64,000 bases of DNA from Harmonia axyridis (GCF_914767665.1 NC_059501.1:4652501-4716500); one strand, 5' to 3'; positions 1-11,339 are shown, counted from the stretch's first letter. Numbers and translations are program-made. Notes: a model not told the origin generated them from the letters alone.

Positions 1-28
1 ATTACTCAGCAATTTAATTTTCTGTTTT

Positions 29-235
29 ACAGGGTGTTCCTAAATTGGAGGTACGAACGAAAATGACAGATTCATTGGATCATTATGAGAAAAAACAGTT
101 CTATAAACATAGGCCAGCAAACGCTTTGTATTCGAGATACAGGGTAGTCCCATTTTTATGTGGTGATTATACCAGATTATCGAATCTTAAATTATTTTCG
201 CAGCAGATTGGGTAAAAAAGTACTAAAATTTATAA
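29..235 (+). repeat. ACAGGGTG-type interspersed repeat
   Basis: Begins ACAGGGTGTTCCTAAATT and matches 47084-47200 closely, including an AACGAAAATGA block and a GTTCTATAAA block. A second ACAGGGTA motif lies at 138. It has no coding potential. The short terminus resembles the ends of the foldback elements at 40803 and 60155, so it may be a degenerate relative. The class is not established. Confidence 0.5.
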
Positions 236-248
236 TTAATTGATACTA

Positions 249-1172
249 ACGGATCTTTTTCGTCGGGGTATATAACTTTAAGTTGGCATTACTGTTCAAG
301 ATGGCGACCGATTTAACAGCTGTCAAGTGATTTATTCTCAGTTTGGTTTGGCAATTCATAATGAATAGACTCACGCCTGAACAACGCTTGCAAATAATGC
401 AATTTTATTTCAAAAATAATGGTTCTGTGCAGAATACGTATCGCGCACTACGTCCATTTTATTTTGTTTCACGATGAAGCGCACTTCTGGTTGAATGGCT
501 ACGTCAACAAACAAAACTGCCGCATTTGGAGTGAAGCTAATCCTCAAGTGTATGTCGAAACACCGTTACATCCAGAAAAACTGGCTGTTTGGTGCGCTTT
601 ATGGGCTGGTGGAATCATTGGTCCGTACTTCTTCGAAAGCGATGTTGGCCAGAACGTTACAGTCAATGGTGATCGGTATAGAGCCATGATTACTAACTTT
701 TTCATTCCTGAATTGAACAACCATGATGTCCAGGAGCTGTGGGTCCAACAAGACGGCGCAATATGTCACACAGCTCGTGCCACAATCGATTTATTGAAAG
801 ACACGTTTTGGACCTGTGAATTGGCCTCCTAGATCTTTTGAGTCAAAACCGCTAAACTACTTTCTGTGAGGCTATGTAAAGTCATTGGTCTATGCGGATA
901 AGCCACAAACCCTTGACCATTTGGAAGACAACATTCGCCGTGTTATTGCCGATATACCGATATACGGCCACAAATGTTGGAAAAAGTCATCGAAAATTGG
1001 ACATCCAGAATGGACTACATCCGAGCCAACCGTGGCCGTCATATGGCAGAAATCATATTTAAAATGTAATGCCACAAGATTATCTTGCGGATGAATAAAA
1101 TTCATGTCAACCGAATAATCCATCGTTGTTGTATTGCAATTTAAATTTCTATAGCTCTGAAAAAACACCCTT
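249..1172 (+). mobile_element. DD41D mariner-like deletion derivative, copy A
   Basis: Nonautonomous Tc1/mariner element, 924 bp, flanked by TA at 247-248 and 1173-1174. The imperfect ~38-bp terminal repeats are best seen by comparing copies: left ACGGGTGTTTTTTTTCGAGG, right (reverse complement) AAGGGTGTTTTTTTAGAGCT. ATG at 361 opens a short frame (MNRLTPEQRLQI...YRALRPFYF) that stops after ~38 codons. The catalytic domain is read in another frame from 419, with FHDEAHFW, the QQDG block and, after a break near 828, the last catalytic region. The spacing of 41 residues between the second and third Asp is measured on intact copies and defines the DD41D (rosa-like) group. The N-terminal HTH region is deleted, so the copy cannot make full transposase. 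Confidence 0.9.
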
Positions 1173-1234
1173 TACTTACTCATCGGATCTTTGTAATAAT
1201 TTGGATTTTCCTAAGGATTACTAGAGAATTAATT

Positions 1235-1485
1235 GTTTTTTCAAAATCGACAACCTACGACAAAACTTCAAAAAACCAGAAAGTGTAGTACTGGTCCAAA
1301 GTTTCTCTTCACATTTTTTAAACTACCCCCAAAAAAAAAGGAGGAAAGAAGGGTGTACTAGGGGAATAGTGAAGTAGTACAGATTTGCATTTAAAATTAG
1401 CATATCATATGATGCAAACTTCTAATGGAGATATCTATGCTAAATTTAAGTTGAGAAGGTGCTATGAGAAAACACTCTGTATGAT
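1235..1485 (-). repeat. Inverted copy of the repeat at 47218-47437
   Basis: Blocks such as CAAAGTTTCTCTTCACATTT (~1297) and CAGATTTGCATTTAAAATTA (~1381) match the reverse complement of 47218-47437. There is no ORF. It probably belongs to the same repeat as 29-235, with DD41D copy A lying between the two parts. Confidence 0.45.
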
Positions 1486-1737
1486 AATAGCTATTATTGC
1501 CAGTAAAATACTCTACCTCATTTAAGTCTTATTTATAATTTGAGGTATTCAGCCCTCTTCTTTACCTCAAGAAGAAATAATATGGATATCAATTACGTAT
1601 TATAAAAGAAAAATTGAATACAGAGTACCAAATTTGGGCGCGATAGAAGTGAAACATTTCAATTTCTTATATTACGATCCAATTCATTTATTTCAATTCG
1701 AATTACAAAATAGAATATTGAAAACTTTTACACAAAA

Positions 1738-2330
1738 AGTTCCGAGCCTAATCATTGAAAACACTTTTTTCTTAAAATCCAACTTAATTCCTAAACATAG
1801 TCATACAGGTTGATACATGCCAAATTTCTTGGAAAAGGCCAATAATCTGGAGAAATAGATTGGTATTCAAGCACTTGGAAGAGCAATTCGTTGAATTTGA
1901 CCAATAAGGTTTCCATCGATTTGTGATGAGGAGCATTGTCTTAATGATGAAAAAAATATTCCATGAACGAATTCCTAGTGGAAAGAAGTGGGTGAAAGCC
2001 ACCCAAAGCGACAAAAATATCAAACATCAGCTAGCAGGGTTATTGCATCAGTATTTTTGGACGTATAGTATTCATTTATTATCTTGACAAATGTGAGACC
2101 CTCAGCAGAAATTAAGAAAAAATGTCCTCAAATGCAAAAGAACAAGTTCTATTTAATGCAAAGGAACAAGTTCTTTTTCATCCAGACAATACTCCTTGTC
2201 ACAAATCGATGATAATCATCAGCCTATTCTATTGATCTGATTCCCAATGATTACTGTTTGTTGTGTTCACTCTTGAAGGTGACTATTTTGACGAATAAAT
2301 TCGAATTTAAAAAAAATGTGTTTCATTGGT
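1738..2330. pseudogene. Degenerate mariner transposase fragments, both strands
   Basis: On the minus strand at ~1950-1830 a broken frame reads DNAPHHKSMETLLVKFNELL, the second-Asp block of a DD34D mariner transposase. On the plus strand at ~2155-2310 a second fragment reads VLFHPDNTPCHKSM and then LEGDYFDE, a typical mariner C terminus. A TIR-like AGGCTCGGAACTTTTTGTG lies at ~1752 (reverse). Stops and indels are frequent, so these are old relics, probably of two insertions. Confidence 0.55.
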
Positions 2331-2334
2331 TAGG

Positions 2335-2945
2335 TTAAAGTTATTTAGACTAAAGATTTGATCAAAAGTAAGAATTATCATAAAGTTATCGAAGAGAAAC
2401 CTTAAACTCATAATCATACCAACACTCCACTAAAATCATCATGAGAAAATACCACTGGAGATGAACCCAATAATATCTTGCTCAATGCCTTCTGTTCCAT
2501 TTCTCGGGCAGCACAAAAATATCTGTATTCGCCTGTAGGCGATCTAACTGGCTCTGGTTCACCTAACCCTCATTTCCTATCTGGTATCTCTCTATCGAAC
2601 AGCTAAATACTACCGTGAGGACCATTACCTGTCATTGCTTTGCATGGACTGTTGAATTACTTATATTTTATGCCGGGATGGAAGATCTGATAGCTAGCGT
2701 TTAAAAATGACTCATTTATATTCGATACTATATCGTGATAAAAATATTCTTTGAGTCTTCACACTTTATAATGAATCTGGAACTTTTTCATCATGTTTTT
2801 TCTTGATATTTTTTGAAGTGATGAGTTTGAATTTGAAATGATGAAGTCTAGCATAAATTGCAGTTTTGTACGAAACTGAACTTTCACATTTTTCTCAAAT
2901 GAATTTCTCAAATATGCAGAGAGAGTCTTGAAATTGTACATTAAA
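2335..2945. other. AT-rich spacer, no gene seen
   Basis: Only short spurious frames are present. No repeat shared with other parts of the window was recognised. Confidence 0.5.
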
Positions 2946-2947
2946 TA

Positions 2948-4175
2948 ACAAGCCTATTGAAAAGTACCCGGTCTACCATAGTAAAACAAATTTTTTTGGC
3001 AGAATTCGATTTTATTATTCAACATAGTTGCCTTCGAGGGCGATACAGCGATTATAGCGATATTCCAACTTTTCGATACCATTTTTGAGGTACGAATTGT
3101 TTTTTGCTTCAAAATAGGCCTCAGTTTCAGCGATTATTTCTTCATTGGCGCTAAATTTCTTTTCAGCGAACAATCTTTTGAGGTCTGAGAACAGGAAAAA
3201 GTCGCTGGGGGCCAGATCTGGTGAATATGGTGAATGAAGAAACAATTCGAAGCCTAATTCATGCAATTTTGCCATTGTTTTCATTGATTTGTGGCACAGC
3301 GCATTGTTTCGATGAAACAGCATCTTCTTTTCTTCAAATGGGGCCATTTTTAAACGATTGCATACATTAACGATCCAATAACGCTATATAATAGTCACTG
3401 TTAATGGTCTGGCAAGGGCGCATCCCAGAATACTGATGCTATAACCTTGCCAACTGACTGCTGTGTTTTTCCTCGTGTGCATCGTGTCAGTCCTCTCAGC
3501 TGACTGTCGATTGGACTCCGGAGTGAAATGATGGAGCCATGATTCATCTATTGTCACATATCGAAGCAAAAATTCAGGTTTATTGCACTTAAACAGCTTC
3601 AAAGACTGCTCATAACCATTAACACGTTGTTGCTTTTGATCGATTGTGCGGCACTCATTTTGCACACAGCTTTCTCATGTACAAATATTCATGAATTATA
3701 TGATGTACACGTTCAGATTATGTCTTCACAATGTCTTCACTTTACGGTCATTTCAAAATTATTTTGTAAACTTTTTTGATTTTTTCGTCGGTGACAGCCT
3801 CTTTTGGGCGTCCACTGCGTTTGCCGTCTTCGGTGTTCATTTCACCACGTTTAAACTTAGCATTCCAATCAATAATGGTTGATTTTCCTGGTTCAGACCC
3901 CGGAAACTCTTCATCAAGCCAAGATTTTGCTTCAACTGTATTTTTTCCCTTCAAAAAGCAATATTTTATCAGCACACGAAATTCTTTTTTTTTCATCTTT
4001 TTTCAAATAACAAAAGTAGCTACACTTACAACGCAATATCTCACAAACTAATGGTCGGACTGCTGTCAAATTTTGACACGTATCGTTTGAAGGTTGGTAC
4101 TAACTAAAAATCATATGGATTTAATACTAGCATCGCCATCTGTGAATCAAATCGGGGACTTTTCAATTGGCCTAA
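2948..4175 (-). mobile_element. DD34D mariner, family M, copy 1 (broken)
   Basis: Element of 1228 bp flanked by TA (2946-2947, 4176-4177). Termini share the core CAATTGAAAAGTCCCCGG. The minus-strand coding region runs from an HTH half starting near 3996 (MKKKEFRVLIKYCFLKGKNT; GRPKEAVTDEKI) through VTIDESWLHHFTPESNRQS (first Asp) to a C-terminal frame at 3347-3015 containing HSPYSPDLAPSDFFLF (third Asp) and the usual ending ALEGNYVE. The second catalytic Asp is Asn (FHRNNALCH), and frames are broken near 3750 and 3380-3420. It is therefore inactive. The family is close to irritans-type mariners by TIR and motif style; the subfamily was not verified. Confidence 0.88.
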
Positions 4176-4179
4176 TATC

Positions 4180-4600
4180 TCTCTACTCAACCTTCCTTCG
4201 CTTCCTATTTAAAAATCCACCTTCCTGAACACAATCCCGAATAAGGCAAAGCAAGGAAATCCAGCTGGCGGCATGATTAGGCCTGCTCCAATCTTCGCGG
4301 CTGAAGCGACGAAAAGACTCGTCTGGGGAATACCCGAATCTCTGCTTTACCCCCACCCCTCTGCCGTAAAACACGCGCTGGCAGGCCAGGAAACCGGATT
4401 GCGCTTGGCCGGCTCATCCTCCTCTGAACAAAAGCCGGCTGTCAGCTGTCAGATCGAGTTGACGGAGTGATCTGTCTTGGCAACGCGGCGCGAAGGGCGG
4501 CAACGAGGCAAATCCGAACCGCAAGTCGCTCCGTTTCAAGGGCGTAGATCGTTTTCTTTTTCTTGGAGAGTATAAAAAAAAAAAAATTTGCCTGCAAATT
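4180..4600. other. GC-rich non-repetitive island
   Basis: About 400 bp clearly richer in G+C than its surroundings, with overlapping open frames on both strands typical of GC-rich noncoding DNA. No domain was recognised. It ends in an A-rich tract at ~4574. It may be a host regulatory sequence or an unrecognised exon. Confidence 0.4.
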
Positions 4601-4807
4601 TCGAATTCCACAATTTAAGAAAAAATTATTTTAAAAACTTGCCATATTCCTTCTTTATTTCCTAAAAGAGATTTTCGTTAGAATGATGTACTAGTTTTGT
4701 TTCAGAAGCTTTCGATTTGAAAGAAGAAAGAGCAAAGAAAGGAAAGTAACGAATTGAATACTTTTTATTACTATTAAACTCAAAATTTCTGTAGAAATTG
4801 TATTCAT

Positions 4808-4966
4808 AAATTATGTTTGAAATGACCTCCAACATTTCCTATTCAAGCACGTGCCCTCTTTCTTATTCCTTCAGATGTTACTTTCCACCTGAAATTTGCT
4901 CTCAATCTAATCGCTGTTTCGACTTTTCTAACGGTGTTAGATACGGACTTCCCTCTGGCCATGAAA
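4808..4966 (-). pseudogene. Transposase C-terminal remnant
   Basis: A minus-strand frame from an ATG at ~4964 encodes ~52 codons with one internal stop and ends NVGGHFKHNL. The GGHFxH ending and the basic amphipathic helix before it are common at the C terminus of Tc1/IS630-type transposases. It is short and decayed, and no partner fragment was found. Confidence 0.3.
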
Positions 4967-5039
4967 ATAATCCAAAATTATAATCAAATTTGGTCAATGT
5001 AAAAAAAAATTACGAAAAATGTAGTAAAGTGAGAAATCT

Positions 5040-6250
5040 TTTAAATCTCTATCAACAAGGATATTTGATCAAACATTACTCTTCTATTTTCCAGGCTTAT
5101 CATTTTATAACGGGTATTTTTTTTCGAGGTTTAAGTTGGCATTAGTGTTCAAGATGGCGACCGATTTAACAGCTGTCAAATGATTTATTTTCAGTTTGGT
5201 TTGGCAATTCATCATGAATAGACTCACGCCTGAACAACGCTTACAAATAGTGCAATTTTATTTCGAAAATAATGGTTCTGTGCGGAATACGTATCGCGCA
5301 CTATGTCCATTTTATCGTCGACAAAATGAAGCGGACTTCTGGTTGAATGGCTAAGTCAACAAACAGAACTGCCGCATTTGGAGTGAAGCTGATCCTCAAG
5401 TGTATGTCGAAACACCGTTACATCCAGAAAAACTGACTGTTTGGTGTGCGCTTTATGGACTGGTGGAATCATTGGTCCGTACTTCTTCAAAAACGATGAT
5501 GGCCAGAACGTTACAGTCAATGGTGATCGGTATAGAGCCATGATTACTAACTTTTTCATTCCTGAATTGAACAACCATGATGTCCAGGAGCTGTGGTTCC
5601 AACAAGACGGCGCAACATGTCACACAGCTGGTGCCACAATCGATGTATTGAAAGACACGTATGGTGACAGCCTAATTTCACGTTTTGGACCTGTGAATTG
5701 GCCTCCAAGATCTTGTGATTTAACACCGCTAGACTACTTTCTGTGGGGCTATGTAAAGTCATTGGTCTATGCGGATAAGCCACAAACCCTTGACCATTTG
5801 GAAGACAACATTCGCCGTGTTATTGCCGATATACGGCCACAAATGTTGGAAAAAGTAATCGAAAATTGGACTGCCAAATTGGACTACATCCGAGCCAGCC
5901 GTGGCGGTCATATGCCAGAAAACATATTTAAAATGTAATGCCACAAGATTATCTTACGGATAAATAAAATTCATGTCAATCGAATAATCCATCGTTGTTT
6001 CATTGCAATTTAAAGTTCTATAGCTCTAAAAAAACACCCTTTACAATTGAAGTATATATTCACAAACGCAGACACGTCTACTACTATAACGGTAAAGCAA
6101 ACTTTTGGTGAATTTTCGTTGCACTTTTTCCAATTTATCGATATATTTATGATAAAAGTGACTCCAAATCGGTGTAACATACTCCAAATTGCTACGTACG
6201 TAGCTGAAATTTAGAGTCTTGACAGTTTGCACATTTTTGAATGCCTTAGA
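5040..6250 (-). pseudogene. Non-LTR retrotransposon RT C-terminal fragment, split by DD41D copy B
   Basis: The minus strand at 6245-6044 reads TLNFSYVRSNLEYVTPIWS and LEKVQRKFTKSLLYRYSS, the conserved block after the RT domain in Jockey/R1/I-type LINE ORF2. At the TA target the frame is interrupted by copy B (5110-6041). If the insertion and one TA are ignored, the frame continues YKMISLENRRVMFDQISLL, the expected next LINE block, before a stop at ~5055. The host LINE was already 5'-truncated and decayed. Confidence 0.72.
5110..6041 (+). mobile_element. DD41D derivative, copy B, nested in a LINE
   Basis: 932 bp with TA on both sides (5108-5109, 6042-6043). The N-terminal stub MNRLTPEQRLQIVQFYFENN begins at 5214, followed by the family deletion junction. 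The first catalytic block is altered (QNEADFW, Asp to Asn) and a TAA interrupts LNG*VNKQ. From 5441 a 165-codon frame carries FFKNDDGQN, WFQQDGATCHTA (second Asp), WPPRSCDLTPLDYFLWGYVK (third Asp) and the C-terminal ending PENIFKM. Confidence 0.92.
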
Positions 6251-6254
6251 AATC

Positions 6255-6988
6255 AATTTTTCGATGTTCGGTTTTTGACAATTGCAGTATATACAAAATA
6301 CCGAAAACATGGGGTTAATAGCAGCCAAAAACACAAATGGAAAAACAGGGGGCGAGGGCGACAAAGCGGATCGGTGAAGGAAAATAATAAACCTCGGACA
6401 TAAACATCCTCGCAGTGGAATAAGATTAATCATTTTGAAAGGGATAATAAACTCATAAACCGTTAAAGGGTTGTTGGTTTTACTGACGTACCAATTTTAA
6501 AAAAAAAGTGAAATGATTATTGGTCCATTGTTATGGGAGAATTTTCGTTCTTCGTCTTGGAGAGAATACTGAAATTTTATATTTTGGAATTCTTGGGGGG
6601 TAACCCCCTTCATTTCTACGCCCTTGCTCCGTTTTTGCGGATTAATTTGTCTCGCTGCAGGGACAGTTGTTACGGGAGGATTCTGCGATGAAATCTGTTA
6701 TTTTCAGGTGGGTGTTCGCAGGCTGCTTGGTGATCGTTTATCCACCCCCCCCCCCACCGCTTGATTTGTTGGGATAACGTAGTGGGTGAGGATGGATCTT
6801 CGTGGAGATTTCTTCAATGTTTTCAATTTACACGGAGGGATTTGAATTGCCAGGGTTTCTGACAGATATATCGGAATTTGTTGCCGTCAATTTCGTTAGA
6901 AGGAATCTTTTTTTTTTTACTTGATTTTTCGAAGGAATCAAGATGTGAGTAACAACACTTTATTTAATAAGTCTTTGAAATGACCAGA
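6255..6988. other. No recognisable gene; G/C-rich patch and poly-C
   Basis: Contains a moderately GC-rich patch (6590-6860) and a cytosine homopolymer at ~6747-6757. Frames are short and overlapping. No transposon motif was recognised. Confidence 0.4.
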
Positions 6989-7399
6989 ATAGTTATTTAT
7001 AATACAAGTGCAGAAGGCATTGATATTCTTCCACGAGTTCAAAATTCAAAAACGAGCCACGAAGTGGCTAGTTTTGGAATGAACGAGTGGTAGAATGAGC
7101 CTTCTGTACGAGTATTATACATTATTTTCTCTAATTCATTGCATTTTCATTGAAATTAATGAAATATTTTCATAAATATCATATAGTGATTTTTGCATTG
7201 AAAACTGTTGGTTGGCAGAACTGATTTCTTTAAGGCAAATTGATGAATTGACAGATAAAGCCGTGGCGGAAAGTTCGGAGTACCAACATAGAATAATAAA
7301 ATATAACCATGAAAACTGAGCGTTTCTGATATATTCTCGCTCGATTTTGTTCTACAAGATGTGGAAGAATGAACGGAATAACCCCACAATTAGAGAAAA
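6989..7399 (+). repeat. Palindrome-headed ~412-bp repeat, copy 1
   Basis: One of three copies of nearly equal length (411, 414, 412 bp). The left ~145 bp is an imperfect palindrome: AATACAAGTGCAGAAGGC pairs with GAGCCTTCTGTACGAGTATT, with GCCACGAAGTGGC at the apex. It is followed by TTTTCTCTAATTC, which recurs inverted as AATTAGAGAAAA at the right end. The inner part has a frame (ISLRQIDELTDKAVAESSE) conserved among copies, here broken by a stop. The architecture matches the tyrosine-recombinase element at 20270-21705; see findings. Confidence 0.75.
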
Positions 7400-7512
7400 A
7401 CTTAACTTTTTTTAATTCGACTTTATTAGGTTACAAAGTCACTTTCAAGTGTGGCACATGCCACATGTACTCCAACGCTACTCTAACTTTTCAATACCTT
7501 GTTTCCACATAG

Positions 7513-7570
7513 CTGCTGCCAGGACCGGCATACCGGACATTTTGCCGCGGCGCCAAATTGTAGGGGCGCA
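7513..7570 (+). repeat. hAT-like terminus relic
   Basis: Starts CAGGACCGGCATACCGG and continues through GCGGCGCC, like the CAGGACCG/CAGGGCCG ends at 9356, 22843 and 58770. No matching second end was identified. Confidence 0.3.
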
Positions 7571-7702
7571 AAGTCAGTTAGTAAAACAAGACATATGTTT
7601 TGACACAACAATATTTTCTTAGTGAAAATACCACTCTTTGTAGTAAAATTAAAAATTGTCAAGCGCCAATTTCATTGGAATCGAATTGGGGCTCTCAACT
7701 AT

Positions 7703-8862
7703 TAGGTGTAAAACTAAGCTTCCGCCGTTTTGTAATAAATGGCTGTAGCGGTAAGCGGTAGTAAAAGGTGTTTTTTAGAGCTCTACAACTTTAAATCTTG
7801 TGGCATTACATTTTAAATATGATTTCTGGCATTTGATCGCCACGGCTAGCTCGGATGTTGTCCAATCTGGACGTCCAATTTTCGATGACTTTTTCCAATA
7901 TTTGTGGCCGTATATCGGCAATAACACGGCGAATGTTGTCTTCCAAATGATCAAGGGTTTGTGGCTTATCCGCATAGACCGATGACTTTACATAGCCCCA
8001 CAGAAAGTAGTCAGGCGATGTTAAATCACAAGATCTTGGAGGCCAATTCACAGGTCCAAAACGTGAAATTAGGCGGTCACCAAACGTGTCTTTCAATAAA
8101 TCGATTGTGGCACGAGCTGTGTGACATGTTGCGCCGTCTTGTTGGAACCACAGCTCCTGGACATCATGGTTGTTCAATTCAGGAATGAAAAAGTTAGTAA
8201 TCATCGTTCTATACCGATCACCATTGACTGTAACGTTCTGGCCATCATCGTTTTTGTACGGACCAATGATTCCACCAGCCCATAAAGCGCACCAAACAGT
8301 CAGTTTTTCTGGATGTATACCTCGAAAAAAAACACCCTTTACAAACAAATAGATCGCAGATGTCATACAATAAGCTTAGGTATTCGTAAACATAACGCCA
8401 TCGAAATATTAGTCGATTTGTGTCTGCATCATAAAGTTATTCTCGATTAAACATGTCAGCTTACGAGACAAATTCTCGTCATTTGCGGGAGGTTTTAATT
8501 TTCTGCTTTAATATTATAAAGAAATTCGCTGCTGAGGCTCATCGAATGCTCTCTAATACCTATGGTGAGGCCTCTATCAGTGAAAGAACGTGCCGTGAGT
8601 GGTTTCAACGCTTCAAGAACGGTGATTTTGAGGTCGAACACCAGCATGGCAGTGAAAAAAAGGTTTTCGAAGATGCAGAATTGGAGGCATTACTTGATCA
8701 AGACTCTTGTCAAACGCAACAAGAATTGGCAGGATCATTGGGAGTTACACAACAAGCTATTTCAAAATACCTGAAAATTATGGCAATGATTCAGAAATAA
8801 GGAAATTGGTTGCCGTACGAGTTAAAGCCGAGATATGTTGAACGGCGTTTGTTCTCTTGTTG
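7703..8862 (+). mobile_element. Mos1-like (mauritiana-type) mariner copy 1, 3' truncated, split by DD41D copy C
   Basis: The left terminus TTAGGTGTAAAACTAAGCTT is typical of mauritiana-type mariners. DD41D copy C sits at a TA within the 5' leader (7764-8339), and the leader resumes at 8342. The transposase frame starts at ATG 8453 (MSAYETNSRHLREVLIFCF) and carries the paired HTH: EAHRMLSNTYGEASISERTC, CREWFQRFKNGDFEV, AELEALLDQDSCQTQQELAG and VTQQAISKYLKIM. It stops at 8798-8800 after 115 residues where the family normally continues WVPHEL. Similarity ends at ~8862, so no catalytic domain remains. Confidence 0.85.
7764..8339 (-). mobile_element. DD41D derivative, copy C (576 bp, doubly deleted)
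   Basis: TA at 7762-7763 and 8340-8341. Two further deletions are visible against other copies: ~55 bp next to the right terminus, and everything between the PLHPEKLTVW codons (~8310) and the left terminal repeat. The remaining minus-strand frame (8366-7806) keeps the second and third catalytic Asp (QQDGATCHTA; LTSPDYFLWGYVK) but lacks the first. Confidence 0.9.
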
Positions 8863-8939
8863 TTTTCTTTCCTAAAATTTGACTTACTAAGGCTGAAATA
8901 ATTACAAGATCAGCAGACCTATAATTTTCGTGTACCTAT

Positions 8940-9356
8940 TATTTCGATTTACTTCAGCCCCCCTAAAATAATTCCTGCTTTCCTTTGCCCCCTGATGTTT
9001 TTGAAAGCTGGCGTCGCCACTGTATTAGACAGCGCCTTCAATTTTCGAAGATTTTTTTTTCATCTATTATATTTTCTTATAGTATTTTTTTTGTTCACAA
9101 TTCAAGTCATATATTTTCGTTTTGCTGATCTCGTGATTATTGTAGGCTTGTTACGAAAATTCTATAGGGGAGGTTAGCATATTTTAAATTCCTCGGCGTT
9201 ACTCGTTGCGTGGCATATACATGAAAACCAAGTTGTGATCTTTCAAATTTTTTCGCCTGGTGCTCCAATATTTTTTCTTTCGATATTTTCGGGCGTCCCT
9301 GCGGACCTTGCGCCCGTGGCAAGTGCCACCTTTGCCACGCCATAGATACGGCCCTG
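8940..9356 (-). repeat. hAT-like element ends
   Basis: Two outward-facing hAT-style termini on the reverse strand. One starts at ~9021 and reads CAGTGGCGACGCCAGCTTTC, nearly identical to the end of the MITE at 11147. The other starts at ~9354 and reads CAGGGCCGTATCTATGGCG. No transposase was recognised. The open frame at 9137-9367 on the same strand is probably noncoding element sequence. Confidence 0.45.
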
Positions 9357-9359
9357 TAA

Positions 9360-10315
9360 AATGCCATTCCTTCAATTATGCGGTAATTTCAAGAAAAAAG
9401 TTTGAAATAAAAAGAAAATGATAAATTATTGTTTTTTTTTTCTAATTTTTTTTGATTTTCGATGAAGATTGTATAAGGTTTTTTGTGAATAAAAGAATTC
9501 AAATACTGCAACGAGCATTGTCCCCAAAAACGCCCCCCTATACGTCCACTAATTTTTCCCATCCTCATCAAGGTAAATTTACAATTCACAAACCAGGTCA
9601 ACAAATGCCTGTCGACCGGCAAACTCTGATCCCTCCGACTAGGATAGAACCGACCGGCCTCGGGTTTAAAGGAAATCCGACAGGAGCGGATTAGATAGAA
9701 ACAATTAGTTAAATCAGGTTTAATCTAGCGTGCCATGTCGTTACGTATGGACATTGGACGATGCGTTTGTTTGTTTTACGCTTGTTTTACTTCTGACCAA
9801 ATGAACGGTGGGGGTGTGGGACAGTTTGACAATTAACATAATTGGAGTGAAAGCCACCTTGCGGGGTCGTTTTGTAACCAGAATGGCGATCATGAATTAA
9901 TCAATTGTTATTGAATCATTCCAAGTGGGCACTCGTACTGATTGGAATAGCGTTGTTTGAATGGAAAGTAGGGGATTCTATTTGAAATTTCTGATTTTCT
10001 AAGCTAATTGCAACAAATATATATATTGTGCAATGTTTATGAATTTTTGTATTATTTATTTGTTGGAGTTAGGTAGGTACCTACGTTTTGTTTGAGTGTA
10101 TTATCTTTGTTTGCTTACTCTACTATAAATAAAAATCACAAATGAAAATTATCCAATTGATTTTTTCTATATGGGAAAAACATTGCCCATTAAGAAAAAA
10201 ATCATCATTATTTGATGTTTTACTGTTTTTTTAACATTTCGGACCATCCTACCTACATAGTATCATACATCATTTTGAAGGGAAAAAAATAACGAATTCA
10301 ACGAAGTATTGATAT
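9360..10315. other. No gene recognised
   Basis: Includes a slightly GC-richer block (9515-9700) with an open frame lacking any recognised motif; the remainder is AT-rich. A tRNA-derived SINE was considered for 9600-9690, but no convincing A/B box pair was found. Confidence 0.35.
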
Positions 10316-10318
10316 ATA

Positions 10319-10720
10319 GGGTGTTCCATTAAAAAAAATATAGGTTTTTGTTGAATCTTCAAAACCATACCCCGAAAAAAAAACGTACGCCACTGGATTC
10401 TACGCAGAATTCTGATTCAGACGTAGTTTTTATCTCAGCATTATTTCTAATAACTTCGGAGATAAAGGAGGGGTCCGAAAAGTATCAATTTCCAAAATCG
10501 CCCTGTATCTCTTGAACGGAAACAGTTATGCAAAACCTGATTAGACCAACTTGAGTTTCACGAAAAAGTAGGACAGGATCGTGAAAACCGCAAGACTCTG
10601 TCTTAAATAACAAGCGAGAAACCTGGCTGTCTCACCCAAAATGGGATGCACTGTACACTTGGACTCTTCACGTAATTTTTCATACAGGGTCTCCCAAGGA
10701 AAATTTGTCCCCTCCAGAAC
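10319..10720. repeat. AGGGTGTTCC-type repeat remnant
   Basis: Begins AGGGTGTTCCATTAAAAAA and contains CGCCCTGTATCTC (~10500) and CATACAGGGTCTCCC (~10681), motifs recurring at the edges of other ACAGGGTG repeats in the window. No ORF. The boundaries are uncertain. Confidence 0.35.
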
Positions 10721-11146
10721 TCAGAAAAGAAGAATTTTCGAAGATTCTAAAATTACAGGTCAACTTCTGTTTTGAGAGGAACAAATACCCATCCCCAACC
10801 CCCAACTTTTTTCAAATAGAGAAGAGATGTCGAGTGTTTGTTATTTTTCAAGTAATAAGGCTCGGTAATAGGTAGGTACAATTCACAATGAACAAGACTT
10901 CAAGACATCCTACCTCATAGATTATAAGAAAATCAGTATTGATAACTTATTCAGTCTTTGTAGAGATACCTCGAAATGATACTAGTGGGATTCTCTATGC
11001 ATTTTTCCAAATGAGTCTTTTTTCAATAGTTTTCAACAGTTTGTACCCTTACAAGACGGTGGAAATGAAAAATACATCATCTTTTATTACATTAGAATTA
11101 TCTTTTTCCATGATTATAATTAAACCTTTTTCTAAGTGCGAAAAAC

Positions 11147-11331
11147 CAGTGACGACGCCAGCTTTCGAAAATAGGGGTGACCATGAGGGTGCCGGATTTT
11201 TTTTTGGGGGCCAAAGCAAAGCAAAATTATAGTTCTGATAATCTTTTAGTCTTAGTATGTCAAATTTTAGGGAGGCCAGCAGAATTTTAGGAGGGGGGTG
11301 GCCCCCCTTGGCCTTCCTAGCGTCGCCACTG
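11147..11331 (+). mobile_element. hAT-like MITE, 185 bp with 8-bp target duplication
   Basis: Termini CAGTGACGACGCCAG (left) and CAGTGGCGACGCTAG (reverse of right) are imperfect inverted repeats. The element is bracketed by a perfect 8-bp duplication, CGAAAAAC (11139-11146 and 11332-11339). CAGTG-type ends plus an 8-bp duplication are diagnostic of the hAT superfamily. It is noncoding and is mobilised, if at all, by a transposase from elsewhere. Confidence 0.88.
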
Positions 11332-11339
11332 CGAAAAAC

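Noticed and set aside
6041..6433. 130-codon minus-strand frame as a host gene
   Set aside because: Its C-terminal half is LINE RT sequence and the N-terminal half has no motif; the frame crosses into the DD41D end by chance.
7961..8188. Recurrent ~75-codon frame opposite the DD41D transposase (also at 5556, 37554, 39831, 44010, 51718, 59138)
   Set aside because: It is the antisense of the catalytic-domain coding region and is present only because that region is conserved.
9590..9695. tRNA-derived SINE head
   Set aside because: No consistent A box and B box at tRNA spacing on either strand.
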